From positions 303,194 through 367,193 of the forward strand of contig MTLY02000003.1 in the NCBI GenBank assembly GCA_002011035.2: a DNA stretch of 64,000 bases, given 5' to 3'. Position numbers and translations under genes: made by a program. Every line of letters starts with the position of its first letter. Position 1 is the first letter of the stretch. This stretch comes from Candidatus Hecatella orcuttiae. GTDB taxonomy: Archaea > Thermoproteota > Bathyarchaeia > Hecatellales > Hecatellaceae. The notes under the pieces were generated by a model. The model saw only the letters and a list, made by a program, of their open reading frames with translations. It was not told the DNA's origin and searched no databases. This document shows positions 24,682-33,719 of the stretch, in pieces.

Positions 24682-25184
24682 GGGGCTACCGGCCTCACCC
24701 TGTATATTCGAACCTCCGGATTCTCATACACGAGGACAAAATACTGGGAGTCGTCGAACTTCTCAACCTGAGGATAGATCCACCCCAAACCGGAGTGCAC
24801 AGACCTTTTCAGAGGAACATAAACGTAGTCAGCCCCATGCTCCACCGCCAGCTCGTAGGCTTCGGCGGCGGAGTCTGTCCGGTAAATTCGATGCACAGCC
24901 AGCATCTTCTCCACGGGGTCCGGAGCGTTAGCCCAGTCTCCTCCAACCAAAGGTATCCGGGTGGTCATGCCCATGATGAGCTCCCCTCCGAAGATGCCGG
25001 CTACAAACCTTGCATCCTCTTCAGTGTTCCCCCTGATCCACCGGGTTGCCTCCAGTTCGCCCTCGGTAACCACCGGGTCAAGCCAAGGGTCTGCTTCCTC
25101 TACCACTTGGCTTATTCCCACGTAGGAGAGAGCTGAGAAAAGGGCGACTACCGCGGCCAGTTTCAACATCAGCCCCGCAGTCAT
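24678..25184 (-). CDS. Membrane-anchored extracytoplasmic domain, partner of the GT-C-like protein
   Basis: The protein of about 168 residues has one N-terminal helix (LMLKLAAVVALFSALSYVGI) followed by a soluble domain with ELEATRWIRGNTEEDARFVAG and YELAVEHGADYVYVPLKR. These motifs normally form the C-terminal domain of GT-C/STT3-like proteins, which keep both parts in one chain. Here the soluble domain is a separate gene placed upstream. ATG 25184 has a ribosome site (GGGTGAAGG); ATG 25202 is the alternative. The stop overlaps the next ATG by 4 nt. Confidence 0.6.
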   Translation of the reverse strand: MTAGLMLKLAAVVALFSALSYVGISQVVEEADPWLDPVVTEGELEATRWIRGNTEEDARFVAGIFGGELIMGMTTRIPLVGGDWANAPDPVEKMLAVHRIYRTDSAAEAYELAVEHGADYVYVPLKRSVHSGLGWIYPQVEKFDDSQYFVLVYENPEVRIYRVRPVAP

Positions 25185-25303
25185 CCTCGACCCTTCACCC
25201 ATGGCTCTTCACTGTGGGTTAAGCGAAAGTTTGTAGTCTAAAAATATTAAATATTTAATCTATAGCCTGAGAAACCTATTAGGCTTGAAGCCGACTTTGG
25301 CCG

Positions 25304-25618
25304 GTGGGGGGTTTTCTTATGGCTTTGGAAATAGGCTTCGGGGAGGGAGCTGTCTTCCTCCTAGCATTTCTGTACATGCTCTTCCTTCCCGGCTACAACC
25401 TCCTCAGAAGCACCGGCAGACTGAAGAAGCTGGAGTTGGAGGAGAAAATCCTACTAAGCTTCAGCCTCAGCGTTGTCATGGTGGGGTTAACCGCCTTGAT
25501 CCTCAGTCGGGTGGAGGCTTGGGGGCTGACTGTTCAAAATCTCCTGATAGCGGTAACAGCCGTGCTGGTAGCTACGACAAAAGAGTTCCTGAATTTTCTG
25601 AGAAAACCTTTTTCTTAA
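25304..25618 (+). CDS. DUF1616-like small membrane protein, possibly truncated
   Basis: The 104-residue protein has three hydrophobic helices and the motif FLPGYNLLRSTGRLKKLELEEKILLSFSLS, typical of the N-terminal part of DUF1616 archaeal membrane proteins, which are usually near 300 residues. The stop at 25618 may therefore mark a truncation; the downstream sequence to 25754 shows no continuation that I recognise. ATG 25319 is an alternative start. It is divergent from the GT-C unit across an AT-rich shared promoter (25230-25262). Confidence 0.5.
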   Translation: MGGFLMALEIGFGEGAVFLLAFLYMLFLPGYNLLRSTGRLKKLELEEKILLSFSLSVVMVGLTALILSRVEAWGLTVQNLLIAVTAVLVATTKEFLNFLRKPFS

Positions 25619-25754
25619 ACACTCGCTTGCCGGCAGAGAAGCTGAAGACCTCAAATCTGACTTCCTTGGCCTCCTCAGGGACATGGCAGAGTGAAAACTT
25701 AAATGTGGGAGGCCTCAATAATTTATTCGATAAATATTCCAGCGTATCCTGGCT

Positions 25755-26543
25755 ATGGAACTCTCGATAACCTTGATGGCAGTTCCAAGGCTTAGAAAGT
25801 CCCATGCCAAACTGGCGCGGGAGCTGGAAAGGCTTCCCTGCGACTCCGTTTTCCTGAACTTTTCCAGAGGCCTAGAGGAATATGTGAGAGAACTGGCAGA
25901 GGGTCTGCCCTACGAGTATGTGTTGGCTGAGATCAAAAAATCCAAACTGGTGCAGGAGCCGTCCGGCGGCTGGGAGTACTACGCGGAGCCAATTTTGAGA
26001 AATCTTAAACATCTGCGGCGCATGAAGCCCGAGCTCGCCTTCCACTGTTACGAGAGCCCCTCCTACGACTACCTAGCCGCCAAAAGCGCTGAGAAAACAG
26101 CCCTCATGACCTTGAGGACGGCGGCTACCGGCAAGGTTGACGCTGCCGCTTGGAGAAGCCATCTGGAGGATGAAATAAGACTGAGGGAGGAAGCCGTTGA
26201 GGAGGAGGCGGAATTCATCGCCAGCATGGCTTCAAAATACGAAAAGCCCGCCTGCGTCACAGGTCTGCCGGGCCGCGGCTTGAGGGATGAGCTGGCGGAA
26301 AGAAACGTGGAAGTTAAGCAGAAGTTTCTAGACCTCCCTTATTTCTACACGCCTTTGGAGATGTTGAAAAACGAGTTAACGAGGTCTCATGTTTCCGATG
26401 AGAAAATCGTCCAACTGGTCAGGGAGCATGTCGACTACGTGAGAAAACACGTGATACCAAGCAAAAGCCTAGACGAAGCCTACCAGCAGTGGGTAGGAAG
26501 CAAAAACAGCCAAGCCCGCTCCCTCTTCCACTTCGGCAAATAA
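25755..26543 (+). CDS. Conserved-looking protein of unknown function
   Basis: This 262-residue soluble alpha/beta protein opens with a strand (LSITLMAVPRLRKSH) and the segment CDSVFLNFSRGLEEYVREL, continues with PELAFHCYESPSYDYLAAKSA, a charged helix rich in Glu, and PACVTGLPGRGLRDELAERN, and ends with a helical domain. The order (short strands with acidic loops, CYESPSYDY, GLPGRGLRDEL) is faintly like TraB/ChaN-type folds, but no catalytic pattern is certain. It stands alone, convergent with the PDCD5-like gene. Confidence 0.6.
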   Translation: MELSITLMAVPRLRKSHAKLARELERLPCDSVFLNFSRGLEEYVRELAEGLPYEYVLAEIKKSKLVQEPSGGWEYYAEPILRNLKHLRRMKPELAFHCYESPSYDYLAAKSAEKTALMTLRTAATGKVDAAAWRSHLEDEIRLREEAVEEEAEFIASMASKYEKPACVTGLPGRGLRDELAERNVEVKQKFLDLPYFYTPLEMLKNELTRSHVSDEKIVQLVREHVDYVRKHVIPSKSLDEAYQQWVGSKNSQARSLFHFGK

Positions 26544-26588
26544 TCTTTAACCGAACTGCGAATCGCCCCGAAAAAGGCCTTTTTCGGT

Positions 26589-26981
26589 CTAGCCCAGCTT
26601 TTCCCTGAGCAGTTCAGCTAGGGTTTTGGCTTCACCGTGCTTTTTGAACACCAGCCGAGTCTTGGGTCTGAGGGGCATGCGGAGGAGGTTGAAAATCTGC
26701 ATTATCATCCCCGCGGTTACAGGGCCTCGGAGCCGACCGTTTTTTATCTGCAAAGCCAGGTTTTCAACCACCTCTTCTGTGATGTCTGGATATTGCTGGT
26801 AAGCCGTCTCTAAGAGTTCTCTTCCCCGCCCCGTCAGCCTCCCCATGACGATCTGAAGGGGGGTGGGCTCCACGGTCTCTTTCGGGGGAGAAGGCTTCTC
26901 CTCCGAGGCTTCGACCTTCGCTCTCAGCTCTTTCAGCTTTCTGAGCTTCAGCCGCTCCAGTTCAGCGTCTGCTTCAGCCAT
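26589..26981 (-). CDS. PDCD5-like DNA-binding protein with C-terminal extension
   Basis: The 130-residue protein starts with ADAELERLKLRKLKELRAKVE and has a core helical bundle (LTGRGRELLETAYQQYPDITEEVVENLALQIKNGRLRGPVTAGMIMQIFN) comparable to archaeal PDCD5/TFAR19 proteins, which bind double-stranded DNA. It carries an additional basic C-terminus (LRPKTRLVFKKHGEAKTLAELL). Divergent promoters separate it from the archease gene. Confidence 0.6.
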   Translation of the reverse strand: MAEADAELERLKLRKLKELRAKVEASEEKPSPPKETVEPTPLQIVMGRLTGRGRELLETAYQQYPDITEEVVENLALQIKNGRLRGPVTAGMIMQIFNLLRMPLRPKTRLVFKKHGEAKTLAELLREKLG

Positions 26982-27106
26982 GGCTTTCTCAAACTTCTGT
27001 TGGTCTTCAACTGGATGATAAACTTATGGGTTGTAGCCGTGGAAGATGGACATGTTTTTATTGCTGAGCTTTGAGGCATAGGTTATAGGCTTTTCAGGGG
27101 TCTGGG

Positions 27107-27547
27107 TTGAAGCAGAGCAGGAAAGGCTTTGAGTTCTTGGAGCATGCCAGCGACATCTACGTAGCCGCCTACGGGGAAACCTTGGAGGAGGCTTTTGAAA
27201 ACGCTGCCAAGGCCATGTTCGAAGCTATGACAGAGTTGCAGCTTGTAGAGCCTAAAATGGAGGTTGAAGTCTCCGCGGAGGGAGGAGACCCGCAGGAGCT
27301 TCTCTACAACTGGCTGGAAGCCTTGCTGGTTAAATACGAGGTAGAAGGTTTGCTCTTCTCCCGGTTTAAAGTAGACAAGATAGTCGAGAGAGAAGACGCT
27401 CTGAGGCTGAGGGCTTCTGCCTTCGGTGAACCTCTAGACCTCGGGAGGCATCCCTCTAAAGTGGAGATTAAAGCTGTAACCTACCATATGATGGAGGTCA
27501 AAAAGGAAGACGGCTGGGTGGAGCTCAGGGTTCTTTTCGACATATAA
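27107..27547 (+). CDS. Archease, RtcB-activating protein
   Basis: The 146-residue protein matches archease throughout: GFEFLEHASDIYVAAYGETLEEAFENAA with the metal-binding Asp, the core LLYNWLEALLVKYE, and the C-terminal GRHPSKVEIKAVTYHMMEVK and VLFDI ending. Archease speeds guanylylation and multiple turnover of the RNA ligase RtcB, whose gene is next on the same strand. The start is TTG 27107. The pair is directly relevant to the intron-containing tRNA genes in this window. Confidence 0.95.
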   Translation: MKQSRKGFEFLEHASDIYVAAYGETLEEAFENAAKAMFEAMTELQLVEPKMEVEVSAEGGDPQELLYNWLEALLVKYEVEGLLFSRFKVDKIVEREDALRLRASAFGEPLDLGRHPSKVEIKAVTYHMMEVKKEDGWVELRVLFDI

Positions 27548-27662
27548 ACAATTAAGCTTAAGTTACTCCGGTGAGTCCTTATGGTAGAGCTGTTAACAGC
27601 CTGGACGCTGACGGCGTGAGAAAGCAGACGGATTGATTCAGAGGCTTTTGGGAGGAGTGAAA

Positions 27663-29114
27663 ATGGCGGAGATTCCAATCCGCAAGATCGGAGAGTACGT
27701 TTGGGAAATACCCAAGTATAGGCCTGAAATGAGAGTTTCCGGAATCGTTTACGCAGACAGCTTCCTCTTAGAAAAAATGAAAACCGACAGAACTCTTCTC
27801 CAATGCGCCAATGTGGCTACGTTGCCTGGGATTTACAAGTACGCCATAACCATGCCCGACGGCCATGAAGGCTACGGCTTCCCCATAGGAGGGGTGGCGG
27901 CCGCTGACTACGAGGAAGGTGTCATCAGCCCCGGAGGCGTCGGATACGACATCAACTGCGGAGTACGTCTTCTGAAGACCAACTTGACGGAGAAAGAGCT
28001 GAGGCCTAAACTTCCCCAGCTTCTTGAACTGATCTTCAGGAAAGTTCCCTCAGGCTTGGGAAGCAAGGGCAAAATCAGACTTTCAACCCATGAGCTTGAT
28101 GAAGTTGCCAGAGAAGGCATCGAGTGGGCTGTGGAAAAAGGCTACGGATGGGAGGACGACCTGAAACGCTGCGAAGAAAGCGGACGCATGCCAGGGGCAG
28201 ACCCCTCTAAGGTCTCCAACACCGCCAAAAGTCGCGGAGCCCCAGAACTGGGGACGCTGGGCAGCGGAAACCACTTCCTCGAAATTCAGCGCATCGACAG
28301 GGTTTTCAACCCTGAGGCTGCGAAGACTTTAGGCCTCCAAGATGAAGGCTGGGTCACCGTCATGATCCACACGGGCTCCAGGGGCTTCGGTCACCAAGTG
28401 TGCTCCGACTACCTCCGCATCATGGACAGGGCTGTCCGAAAATACGGCATCCAGCTGCCGGATCGGGAGCTAGCTTGCACCCCTGGGCAGAGCCCTGAGG
28501 CTGAAGACTACTTCAAGGCTATGGCCTCCGCGGTGAACTACGCCTTCACCAACCGCCAATGCATAACTCACTGGGTTCGCCAAGCTTTTGAGGAGGCTTT
28601 CGGCCGGTCTGCGGAGGAGTTAGGCTTAGAAGTCATCTACGATGTAGCCCACAACATCTGCAAGAAAGAGGAACACATGGTGGAGGAAGGAAAGGTGCGG
28701 ACTGTGTGGGTTCATAGGAAAGGCGCCACCCGGGCTTTTCCACCAGACCACCCGGCTCTACCCGCCGGATATAGGGCGATGGGTCAGCCTGTCCTCATCG
28801 CGGGGACTATGGGAACCAGTTCCTGGCTGCTTCTGGGAACCAAGAAGGCTATGGAGCTGAGCTTCGGCTCCACTGCCCACGGAGCCGGGAGGTTCATGAG
28901 CAGGTCTGCGGCTACCCGAAAGTTTGGAGGCCCGCAGGTGAAGGAAGCCTTGGAAAGGCGAAGCATCCTCATCCGAGCGGCCAGCATGAGGGTGATAGCG
29001 GAGGAGGCTCCTGAAGCCTACAAGGACGTGGACAGGGTGGCTGAAGTTTCCCATCAGCTGGGAATAGCCACTAAGGTTGTGAGGCTGACGCCCTTAGGCG
29101 TCGTGAAGGGCTGA
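27663..29114 (+). CDS. rtcB: tRNA-splicing ligase RtcB
   Basis: The protein of about 483 residues has the full RtcB signature: MPDGHEGYGFPIGG, GVISPGGVGYDINCGVRLL (metal ligands Asp and Cys), GTLGSGNHFLEIQ, MIHTGSRGFGHQVCSDY, YDVAHNICKKEEH, and the guanylylated His region SFGSTAHGAGRFMSRS. It joins 2',3'-cyclic-phosphate and 5'-hydroxyl RNA ends with GTP and Mn2+, the last step of tRNA splicing. No intein is present. ATG 27663 with an adjacent GGAGGAG site is preferred to the upstream ATG 27633. Confidence 0.97.
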   Translation: MAEIPIRKIGEYVWEIPKYRPEMRVSGIVYADSFLLEKMKTDRTLLQCANVATLPGIYKYAITMPDGHEGYGFPIGGVAAADYEEGVISPGGVGYDINCGVRLLKTNLTEKELRPKLPQLLELIFRKVPSGLGSKGKIRLSTHELDEVAREGIEWAVEKGYGWEDDLKRCEESGRMPGADPSKVSNTAKSRGAPELGTLGSGNHFLEIQRIDRVFNPEAAKTLGLQDEGWVTVMIHTGSRGFGHQVCSDYLRIMDRAVRKYGIQLPDRELACTPGQSPEAEDYFKAMASAVNYAFTNRQCITHWVRQAFEEAFGRSAEELGLEVIYDVAHNICKKEEHMVEEGKVRTVWVHRKGATRAFPPDHPALPAGYRAMGQPVLIAGTMGTSSWLLLGTKKAMELSFGSTAHGAGRFMSRSAATRKFGGPQVKEALERRSILIRAASMRVIAEEAPEAYKDVDRVAEVSHQLGIATKVVRLTPLGVVKG

Positions 29115-29189
29115 GGCTTCCAACCCGCGCTACCGTTTCTTTTCCTCAACTAAGACATTTTTCACTTAAATGACGGAGAAGGAGGAAGA

Positions 29190-30545
29190 ATGCCGAAAGG
29201 CGGGTGCAAACCGTTCTCCCTCCTCATTTTGACAGTCCTTTCCACTGCTTTTTTGGCGAATATGCCAAACTTCGGGGAGTTGAATGGGGCTCCGCCCTTA
29301 ACCGACGTGGAATATCGACAGAAGGTGGAGGAGTTGTTGAAGGCGGTTCTGGGGGGAATCGAAGAAGTGAGAGGTCTATCTCCACCTGAGGAAGTTAGTT
29401 TGAGAATCATCAGCGCAGAATGGGCTCGGGAAAACTGGGGCCGAAGATACGTGGAGGCAAACCTTGAGAAGATAAAAGTGGAGGAAAACATATACAAGGC
29501 GCTGTTTCTCCTCCCCGAAGACGCCGGCCTAGCTGAGGTTCTCGTCGAATGGTCAGGAGACTACGCTGCCGGAGTCATAGAAAACGACATTTTCGTGGTG
29601 AGGGAGAACTTCGACCCTAAGGGAGCTTGGGCTGAGAGAACCCTCGCCCACGAAGTCACCCACATAATACAGGGTGAACACTTTGAAATTCTCGAAAAAG
29701 AGAAACACGACGAGAAGCAGGCCTGGGCTGCTCTCATCGAAGGAGATGCTGAACTCACTGCTGGAAAGTATATGGAAAGAATCGAAAGCTTGCCAGCGTC
29801 TGAAACCGCTGTTTTGCTTCCCGCGGGCTTCCTAGCCTCCGCCTCAGCATCCAACTCCGGAGATCTTCCCTTCATGAGGATATTGCGCTTTCCCTACGAC
29901 TACGGCGAAGATTTCGTGGAAACCTTGTTCGAGAGGGGAGGCTGGGAGTTGGTGAACAAAGCCTACAGCAGTCCACCTGTCACCACTGAGCAGGTGATGC
30001 ATCCGGAGAAATATTTTTCAAAGGAACCTCCCGTTGAAGTTGATGGTTCCTCTCCTCCCCTGCCTCCGGAGTGGAAGCAGAAAAGAAGCGACAGGTTTGG
30101 AGAGCACTTCATCCTGGTGGTGTTGGGTACGTGGATCCCCTTGGAGGACGCTGCGGAGGCGGCTGAGGGGTGGGGAGGAGACCGTTTCACCTACTATGAG
30201 AAAGGAGAACGCTACCTCTTCGTGTGGGAGATTTCATGGGATTCGGAGGAAGACGCTGCGGAGTTCCATGACGCTTGGAGTCGGATGATGAAAACATTGG
30301 ACTCCGAGGAAATCCGAGAAGACCTCTGGGCTGTACAGCAACGCTACTTTCAACTTACGACGGAGGGCTCTACAACCCTCATCCTAAGCTCCGATGACCT
30401 GTCCGCCCTGGAGCCTTCGAAATCCTCTGGCATCCTTTCGGTTTGGCTTGTAGTGGGGGTGACGTTCATTCTAGCAACGGCCCTCGCTTGGTGGGTGAAG
30501 AGAAAAAGTAAAGCGAGAGTAAGTCAAGCTTTTCCGCTCACTTAA
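29190..30545 (+). CDS. Secreted, membrane-anchored zinc metalloprotease
   Basis: The 451-residue protein has a signal peptide (KPFSLLILTVLSTAFLANMP), a metalloprotease core with HEVTHIIQGEHFE (HExxH, about residue 154) and a downstream glutamate in AALIEGDAELTAGKYME (EGDAE, about residue 189) suited as the third zinc ligand. It has a C-terminal transmembrane anchor (VWLVVGVTFILATALAWWV) and a basic cytoplasmic tail. The catalytic domain therefore faces outside. The family resembles archaeal gluzincin-type surface proteases; the substrate is unknown. Confidence 0.78.
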   Translation: MPKGGCKPFSLLILTVLSTAFLANMPNFGELNGAPPLTDVEYRQKVEELLKAVLGGIEEVRGLSPPEEVSLRIISAEWARENWGRRYVEANLEKIKVEENIYKALFLLPEDAGLAEVLVEWSGDYAAGVIENDIFVVRENFDPKGAWAERTLAHEVTHIIQGEHFEILEKEKHDEKQAWAALIEGDAELTAGKYMERIESLPASETAVLLPAGFLASASASNSGDLPFMRILRFPYDYGEDFVETLFERGGWELVNKAYSSPPVTTEQVMHPEKYFSKEPPVEVDGSSPPLPPEWKQKRSDRFGEHFILVVLGTWIPLEDAAEAAEGWGGDRFTYYEKGERYLFVWEISWDSEEDAAEFHDAWSRMMKTLDSEEIREDLWAVQQRYFQLTTEGSTTLILSSDDLSALEPSKSSGILSVWLVVGVTFILATALAWWVKRKSKARVSQAFPLT

Positions 30546-30694
30546 AATGGAAACAGGCTTTTCTTGCATTTTTCCTAAGCCGAGAGCCATAAGACTACCT
30601 TGCTCGTTTTCGCCGATAACGTTGGGGAACGCCCTTGAAAGAAAACAGATTTATTGGGGAAGGAGCATTTCTCTGATAGTTTAAGGTGAGATTT

Positions 30695-31261
30695 ATGGTT
30701 GAGGCGCTGGTGTTTTTAGCTCCAGGATTCGAGGAAATAGAAGCTTCAACGATCATCGATGTCCTCCGAAGAAGCAACGTGAAGGTAACTGTGGCAGGTT
30801 TGAAGCCGGAGGTAATCGAAGGCGCACATGGTATGAAAGTCGTCCCCGACAGCTCCATCGACGAGGTGTCTGTGAAAGACTTCGACGCGGTCATATGCCC
30901 CGGAGGAGCTCCAGGATACGAAAACTTGAGGAAAACCCCCAAAGTCCTTTCGATGGTTAAGGATGCCTTCCAATCCCGTAAGCTCGTCGCAGCCATCTGC
31001 GCAGGCCCCACCGTCCTCTCCGATGCAGGGGTCCTCAAAGGCAGGAAGTGCACGGTTTACCCTGGCTTGGAAGGGGAGCTTAAAAAAGGCGGAGGTAAAC
31101 CTGTGCGGAGGGACCTAGTCGTCGTCGACGGGAACATCGTAACAAGCAAGGGCCCGGCTACAGCGCTTCCCTTCGCCTTAAAGCTGGCGGAGAAACTGGT
31201 GGGAAAAGAGACGGCTAAAAGGGTTAGGAAGGAAACGCTGGCGAACCTAGCTCTCAAGTAG
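30695..31261 (+). CDS. DJ-1/PfpI family protein
   Basis: The 188-residue protein has the family order: EALVFLAPGFEEIEAST (conserved Glu), FDAVICPGGAPGYENL, and the nucleophile elbow VAAICAGPTVL with the reactive Cys (about residue 104). Members act as proteases, deglycases or redox chaperones. ATG 30695 is preferred because AAGGTGAG precedes it; the frame starts at 30686. The macrodomain gene follows on the same strand, 33 nt after the stop. Confidence 0.88.
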   Translation: MVEALVFLAPGFEEIEASTIIDVLRRSNVKVTVAGLKPEVIEGAHGMKVVPDSSIDEVSVKDFDAVICPGGAPGYENLRKTPKVLSMVKDAFQSRKLVAAICAGPTVLSDAGVLKGRKCTVYPGLEGELKKGGGKPVRRDLVVVDGNIVTSKGPATALPFALKLAEKLVGKETAKRVRKETLANLALK

Positions 31262-31294
31262 CAGGTCCCACCCTTCCCAAGGAGGCATCCTACC

Positions 31295-31849
31295 GTGGAG
31301 GTGAAGGTAGGCAAGGCTAAGCTTCGCCTTCTCCGCGGAGACATAACCGAGCAGGAAACCGACGCCATTGTGAACGCGGCGAACCCCAGCCTCATGGGAG
31401 GCGGCGGAGTAGACGGAGCCATCCACCGGAAGGGCGGACCGAAGATACTGGAAGAATGCAAGAAAATTAGAGCCTCCCAGTGGCCTGAAGGCCTCCCCAC
31501 AGGAAAGGCAGTCATCACCTCCGGAGGGAACCTTAAAGCTCGGTACGTCATCCACACCGTGGGGCCAATATGGCGTGGGGGAAACAGCGGGGAACCTCGC
31601 CTTTTGGCGGAGGCTTACCGCAACTCCTTGGCACTGGCAGTTTCCCGAGGTTTGAAAACGGTGGCTTTCCCCTCCATCAGCACAGGAGCCTACGGTTACC
31701 CCATTAAGGAAGCCAGCCGGGTTGCTTTGAAGACGGTTAAAGATTTTCTGGAAAAAGAAGATAAACTGGACGAGGTGGTTTTCACCCTCTTCAGCCAGAG
31801 CGACTTGACAATCTACGAGGAGGCCGCCAAGGAACTTTTCCGCGTCTAA
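31295..31849 (+). CDS. Macrodomain protein, probable ADP-ribosyl hydrolase
   Basis: The 184-residue protein matches MacroD-type macrodomains: RGDITEQETDAIVNAANPSLMGGGGVDGAIHRKGG (the NAAN and GGVDGAIH ADP-ribose-binding motifs), ARYVIHTVGPIW, and FPSISTGAYGYP. It probably removes ADP-ribose from proteins, or acetyl groups from O-acetyl-ADP-ribose. GTG 31295 is the start. It is grouped with the DJ-1-like gene, which together look like a damage-repair pair. Confidence 0.9.
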   Translation: MEVKVGKAKLRLLRGDITEQETDAIVNAANPSLMGGGGVDGAIHRKGGPKILEECKKIRASQWPEGLPTGKAVITSGGNLKARYVIHTVGPIWRGGNSGEPRLLAEAYRNSLALAVSRGLKTVAFPSISTGAYGYPIKEASRVALKTVKDFLEKEDKLDEVVFTLFSQSDLTIYEEAAKELFRV

Positions 31850-31900
31850 GCCGGCTTAAGGAAAACAAATGGTTAAGGGTGTAATGGAGGAAATCCGGTT

Positions 31901-32728
31901 ATGGCGGCCTTCAAGGTTGCTGTGGTCAGAGGAGAGCGCTCTATATCCACGGTGCTGAAGGCCCTTAAACTCTTGGGAGGAGTTCAGGAGATCTCCGGCA
32001 GGCCTGTTCTGATCAAAGTAAACTTCATCGCTGTAAAGACATGGGACACAGGCACAACCACTGATCCCCTTGTGGTGGAGGCCTTGATCAAGACTTTCCA
32101 GCAGACAGATGAGCAGGTTTATGTGGTGGAATCTGACGCTACAATCACAAACGCAGCGAAGGCCGCCAAAGTAACAGGGGTACTTAACCTCTGCGAGAAA
32201 TACGGTGTTCCTTTTCTCAACCTCAGAAAACTCAAAGAGAAAGTCACTCTGCCGGTAGACTCGCCTGAGGTGCTCCCTCAGATAAAAGTTCCCAAGCTGG
32301 TGGCTGAAAGCCACATCGTCAATGCTGCTAAGCTGAAAACCCACTCTGAGACGGGGGTAACCCTCGGCTTGAAGAACATGTTCGGCTTGCTTCCGGACAA
32401 GCTTAAGTTCAAATACCACCTCAAAGGCATCGAAAAGGTGGTTGTAGACGTTAACACCGTCCTAAAGCCAGCGCTCACCGTAATAGACGGCTTCGTAGGC
32501 CTGAAGGACGGGGGCCCTGTCAAAGGGAAGCCTGTTAAGATGGATTTGATCATCGCCAGTAAAAACGTAACCGCCGCTGATGCCACAGCAGCCCGCATCA
32601 TGGGCTTCGAGCCTGAGAGGATATACCACATTCGCCGCGCCGCGGAGAAAGGCCTCGGCAGCCTAACCGCCATTGAGGTGGTAGGTGAGCCCTTGGCTGA
32701 ATTGGCTCAAGACTTTCAGAGGCTGTGA
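31901..32728 (+). CDS. DUF362 family protein
   Basis: The 275-residue protein has the DUF362 core: ISGRPVLIKVNFIAVKTWDTGTTTDP, ESHIVNAAKLKTHSETGVTLGLKNMFGLLPD and VIDGFVGLKDGGPVKGKPVK. DUF362 proteins are widespread in anaerobes and often carry ferredoxin domains; no CxxCxxC set is present here, so this is the short form. A biochemical role is not established. The gene lies directly upstream of the vitamin B6 genes on the same strand. Confidence 0.85.
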   Translation: MAAFKVAVVRGERSISTVLKALKLLGGVQEISGRPVLIKVNFIAVKTWDTGTTTDPLVVEALIKTFQQTDEQVYVVESDATITNAAKAAKVTGVLNLCEKYGVPFLNLRKLKEKVTLPVDSPEVLPQIKVPKLVAESHIVNAAKLKTHSETGVTLGLKNMFGLLPDKLKFKYHLKGIEKVVVDVNTVLKPALTVIDGFVGLKDGGPVKGKPVKMDLIIASKNVTAADATAARIMGFEPERIYHIRRAAEKGLGSLTAIEVVGEPLAELAQDFQRL

Positions 32729-32788
32729 AAGATGAAACTCAGAGAAATAAAGTTTTTATCTTTTCTCAACTAAATATAGCTGGGATCA

Positions 32789-33718
32789 TTGTTGGAAAAA
32801 ACCATCATTGAAGCTGCGGAAAAATCTGGCCTCCGACGGGGAACGGTAACCTTGAAGCGGGGCTTCGCCCACATGCAAAAGGGCGGCGTTATCATGGACG
32901 TCACCAACGTGGAGCAGGCTCAAGTGGCGGAAGAGACTGGGGCTGTGGCGGTTATGGTTTTGGATAAGCTCCCGGCTGACGTTCGGAAGGCAGGAGGAGT
33001 CGCTCGAATGTGCGATGTGAAAACCATTGAGGAAGTTATGGACCACGTTACCATTCCCGTCATGGCCAAATGCCGGATAGGCCACTACATGGAGGCTGAA
33101 ATCCTCGAAGCCATAGGCGTCGACATGATCGACGAAAGCGAGGTTTTAACCCCGGCTGATGAGCACCACCACATTGACAAGTGGCCGTTCACTGTGCCCT
33201 TCGTCAACGGAGCCAGAGACCTAGGGGAAGCCCTCCGAAGGATAGCGGAAGGCGCTTCCATGATCAGAACCAAAGGGGAGGCTGGAACGGGAAACGTGGC
33301 TGAAGCGGTGAGACACGTAAAGGCAGTGATGGGACGGATAAGGGAGATCCAGAAGGCAGGAGACGAACAGCTTCTCGATGTAGCTCGAGCCTACCAAGTT
33401 CCCTTTGACCTCGTCAAAGAAACCGCTTCGCTGGGCAGGTTGCCTGTGGTGAACTTTGCAGCCGGAGGCATAGCCACCCCCGCAGATGCAGCTTTGATGA
33501 TGGCTCTGGGATGCGACGGGGTTTTCGTGGGTTCCGGCATCTTCAAGTCTGAGGACCCTTTGGAGAGGGCTAGGTCCATCGTTCTAGCTACAACCTTCTG
33601 GGAAGACCCTGAAGTAGTCGCTGAAGCTTCCAGGATGGTGGTGGAGAGAAAATCCATGCCGGGCTTGGACATCAAGGCCTTGAAGCCCGAAGAGTTGATG
33701 CAGACGAGAGGGCGCTAA
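32789..33718 (+). CDS. pdxS: Pyridoxal 5'-phosphate synthase lyase subunit PdxS
   Basis: The 309-residue TIM barrel carries the near-invariant PdxS segments [49 protein letters not shown] (catalytic Lys), [31 protein letters not shown] and [16 protein letters not shown]. It makes PLP from ribose 5-phosphate, glyceraldehyde 3-phosphate and ammonia supplied by PdxT, whose gene follows after one base. The TTG 32789 start is consistent with the family N-terminus. Confidence 0.97.
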   Translation: MLEKTIIEAAEKSGLRRGTVTLKRGFAHMQKGGVIMDVTNVEQAQVAEETGAVAVMVLDKLPADVRKAGGVARMCDVKTIEEVMDHVTIPVMAKCRIGHYMEAEILEAIGVDMIDESEVLTPADEHHHIDKWPFTVPFVNGARDLGEALRRIAEGASMIRTKGEAGTGNVAEAVRHVKAVMGRIREIQKAGDEQLLDVARAYQVPFDLVKETASLGRLPVVNFAAGGIATPADAALMMALGCDGVFVGSGIFKSEDPLERARSIVLATTFWEDPEVVAEASRMVVERKSMPGLDIKALKPEELMQTRGR

Positions 33719-33719
33719 G

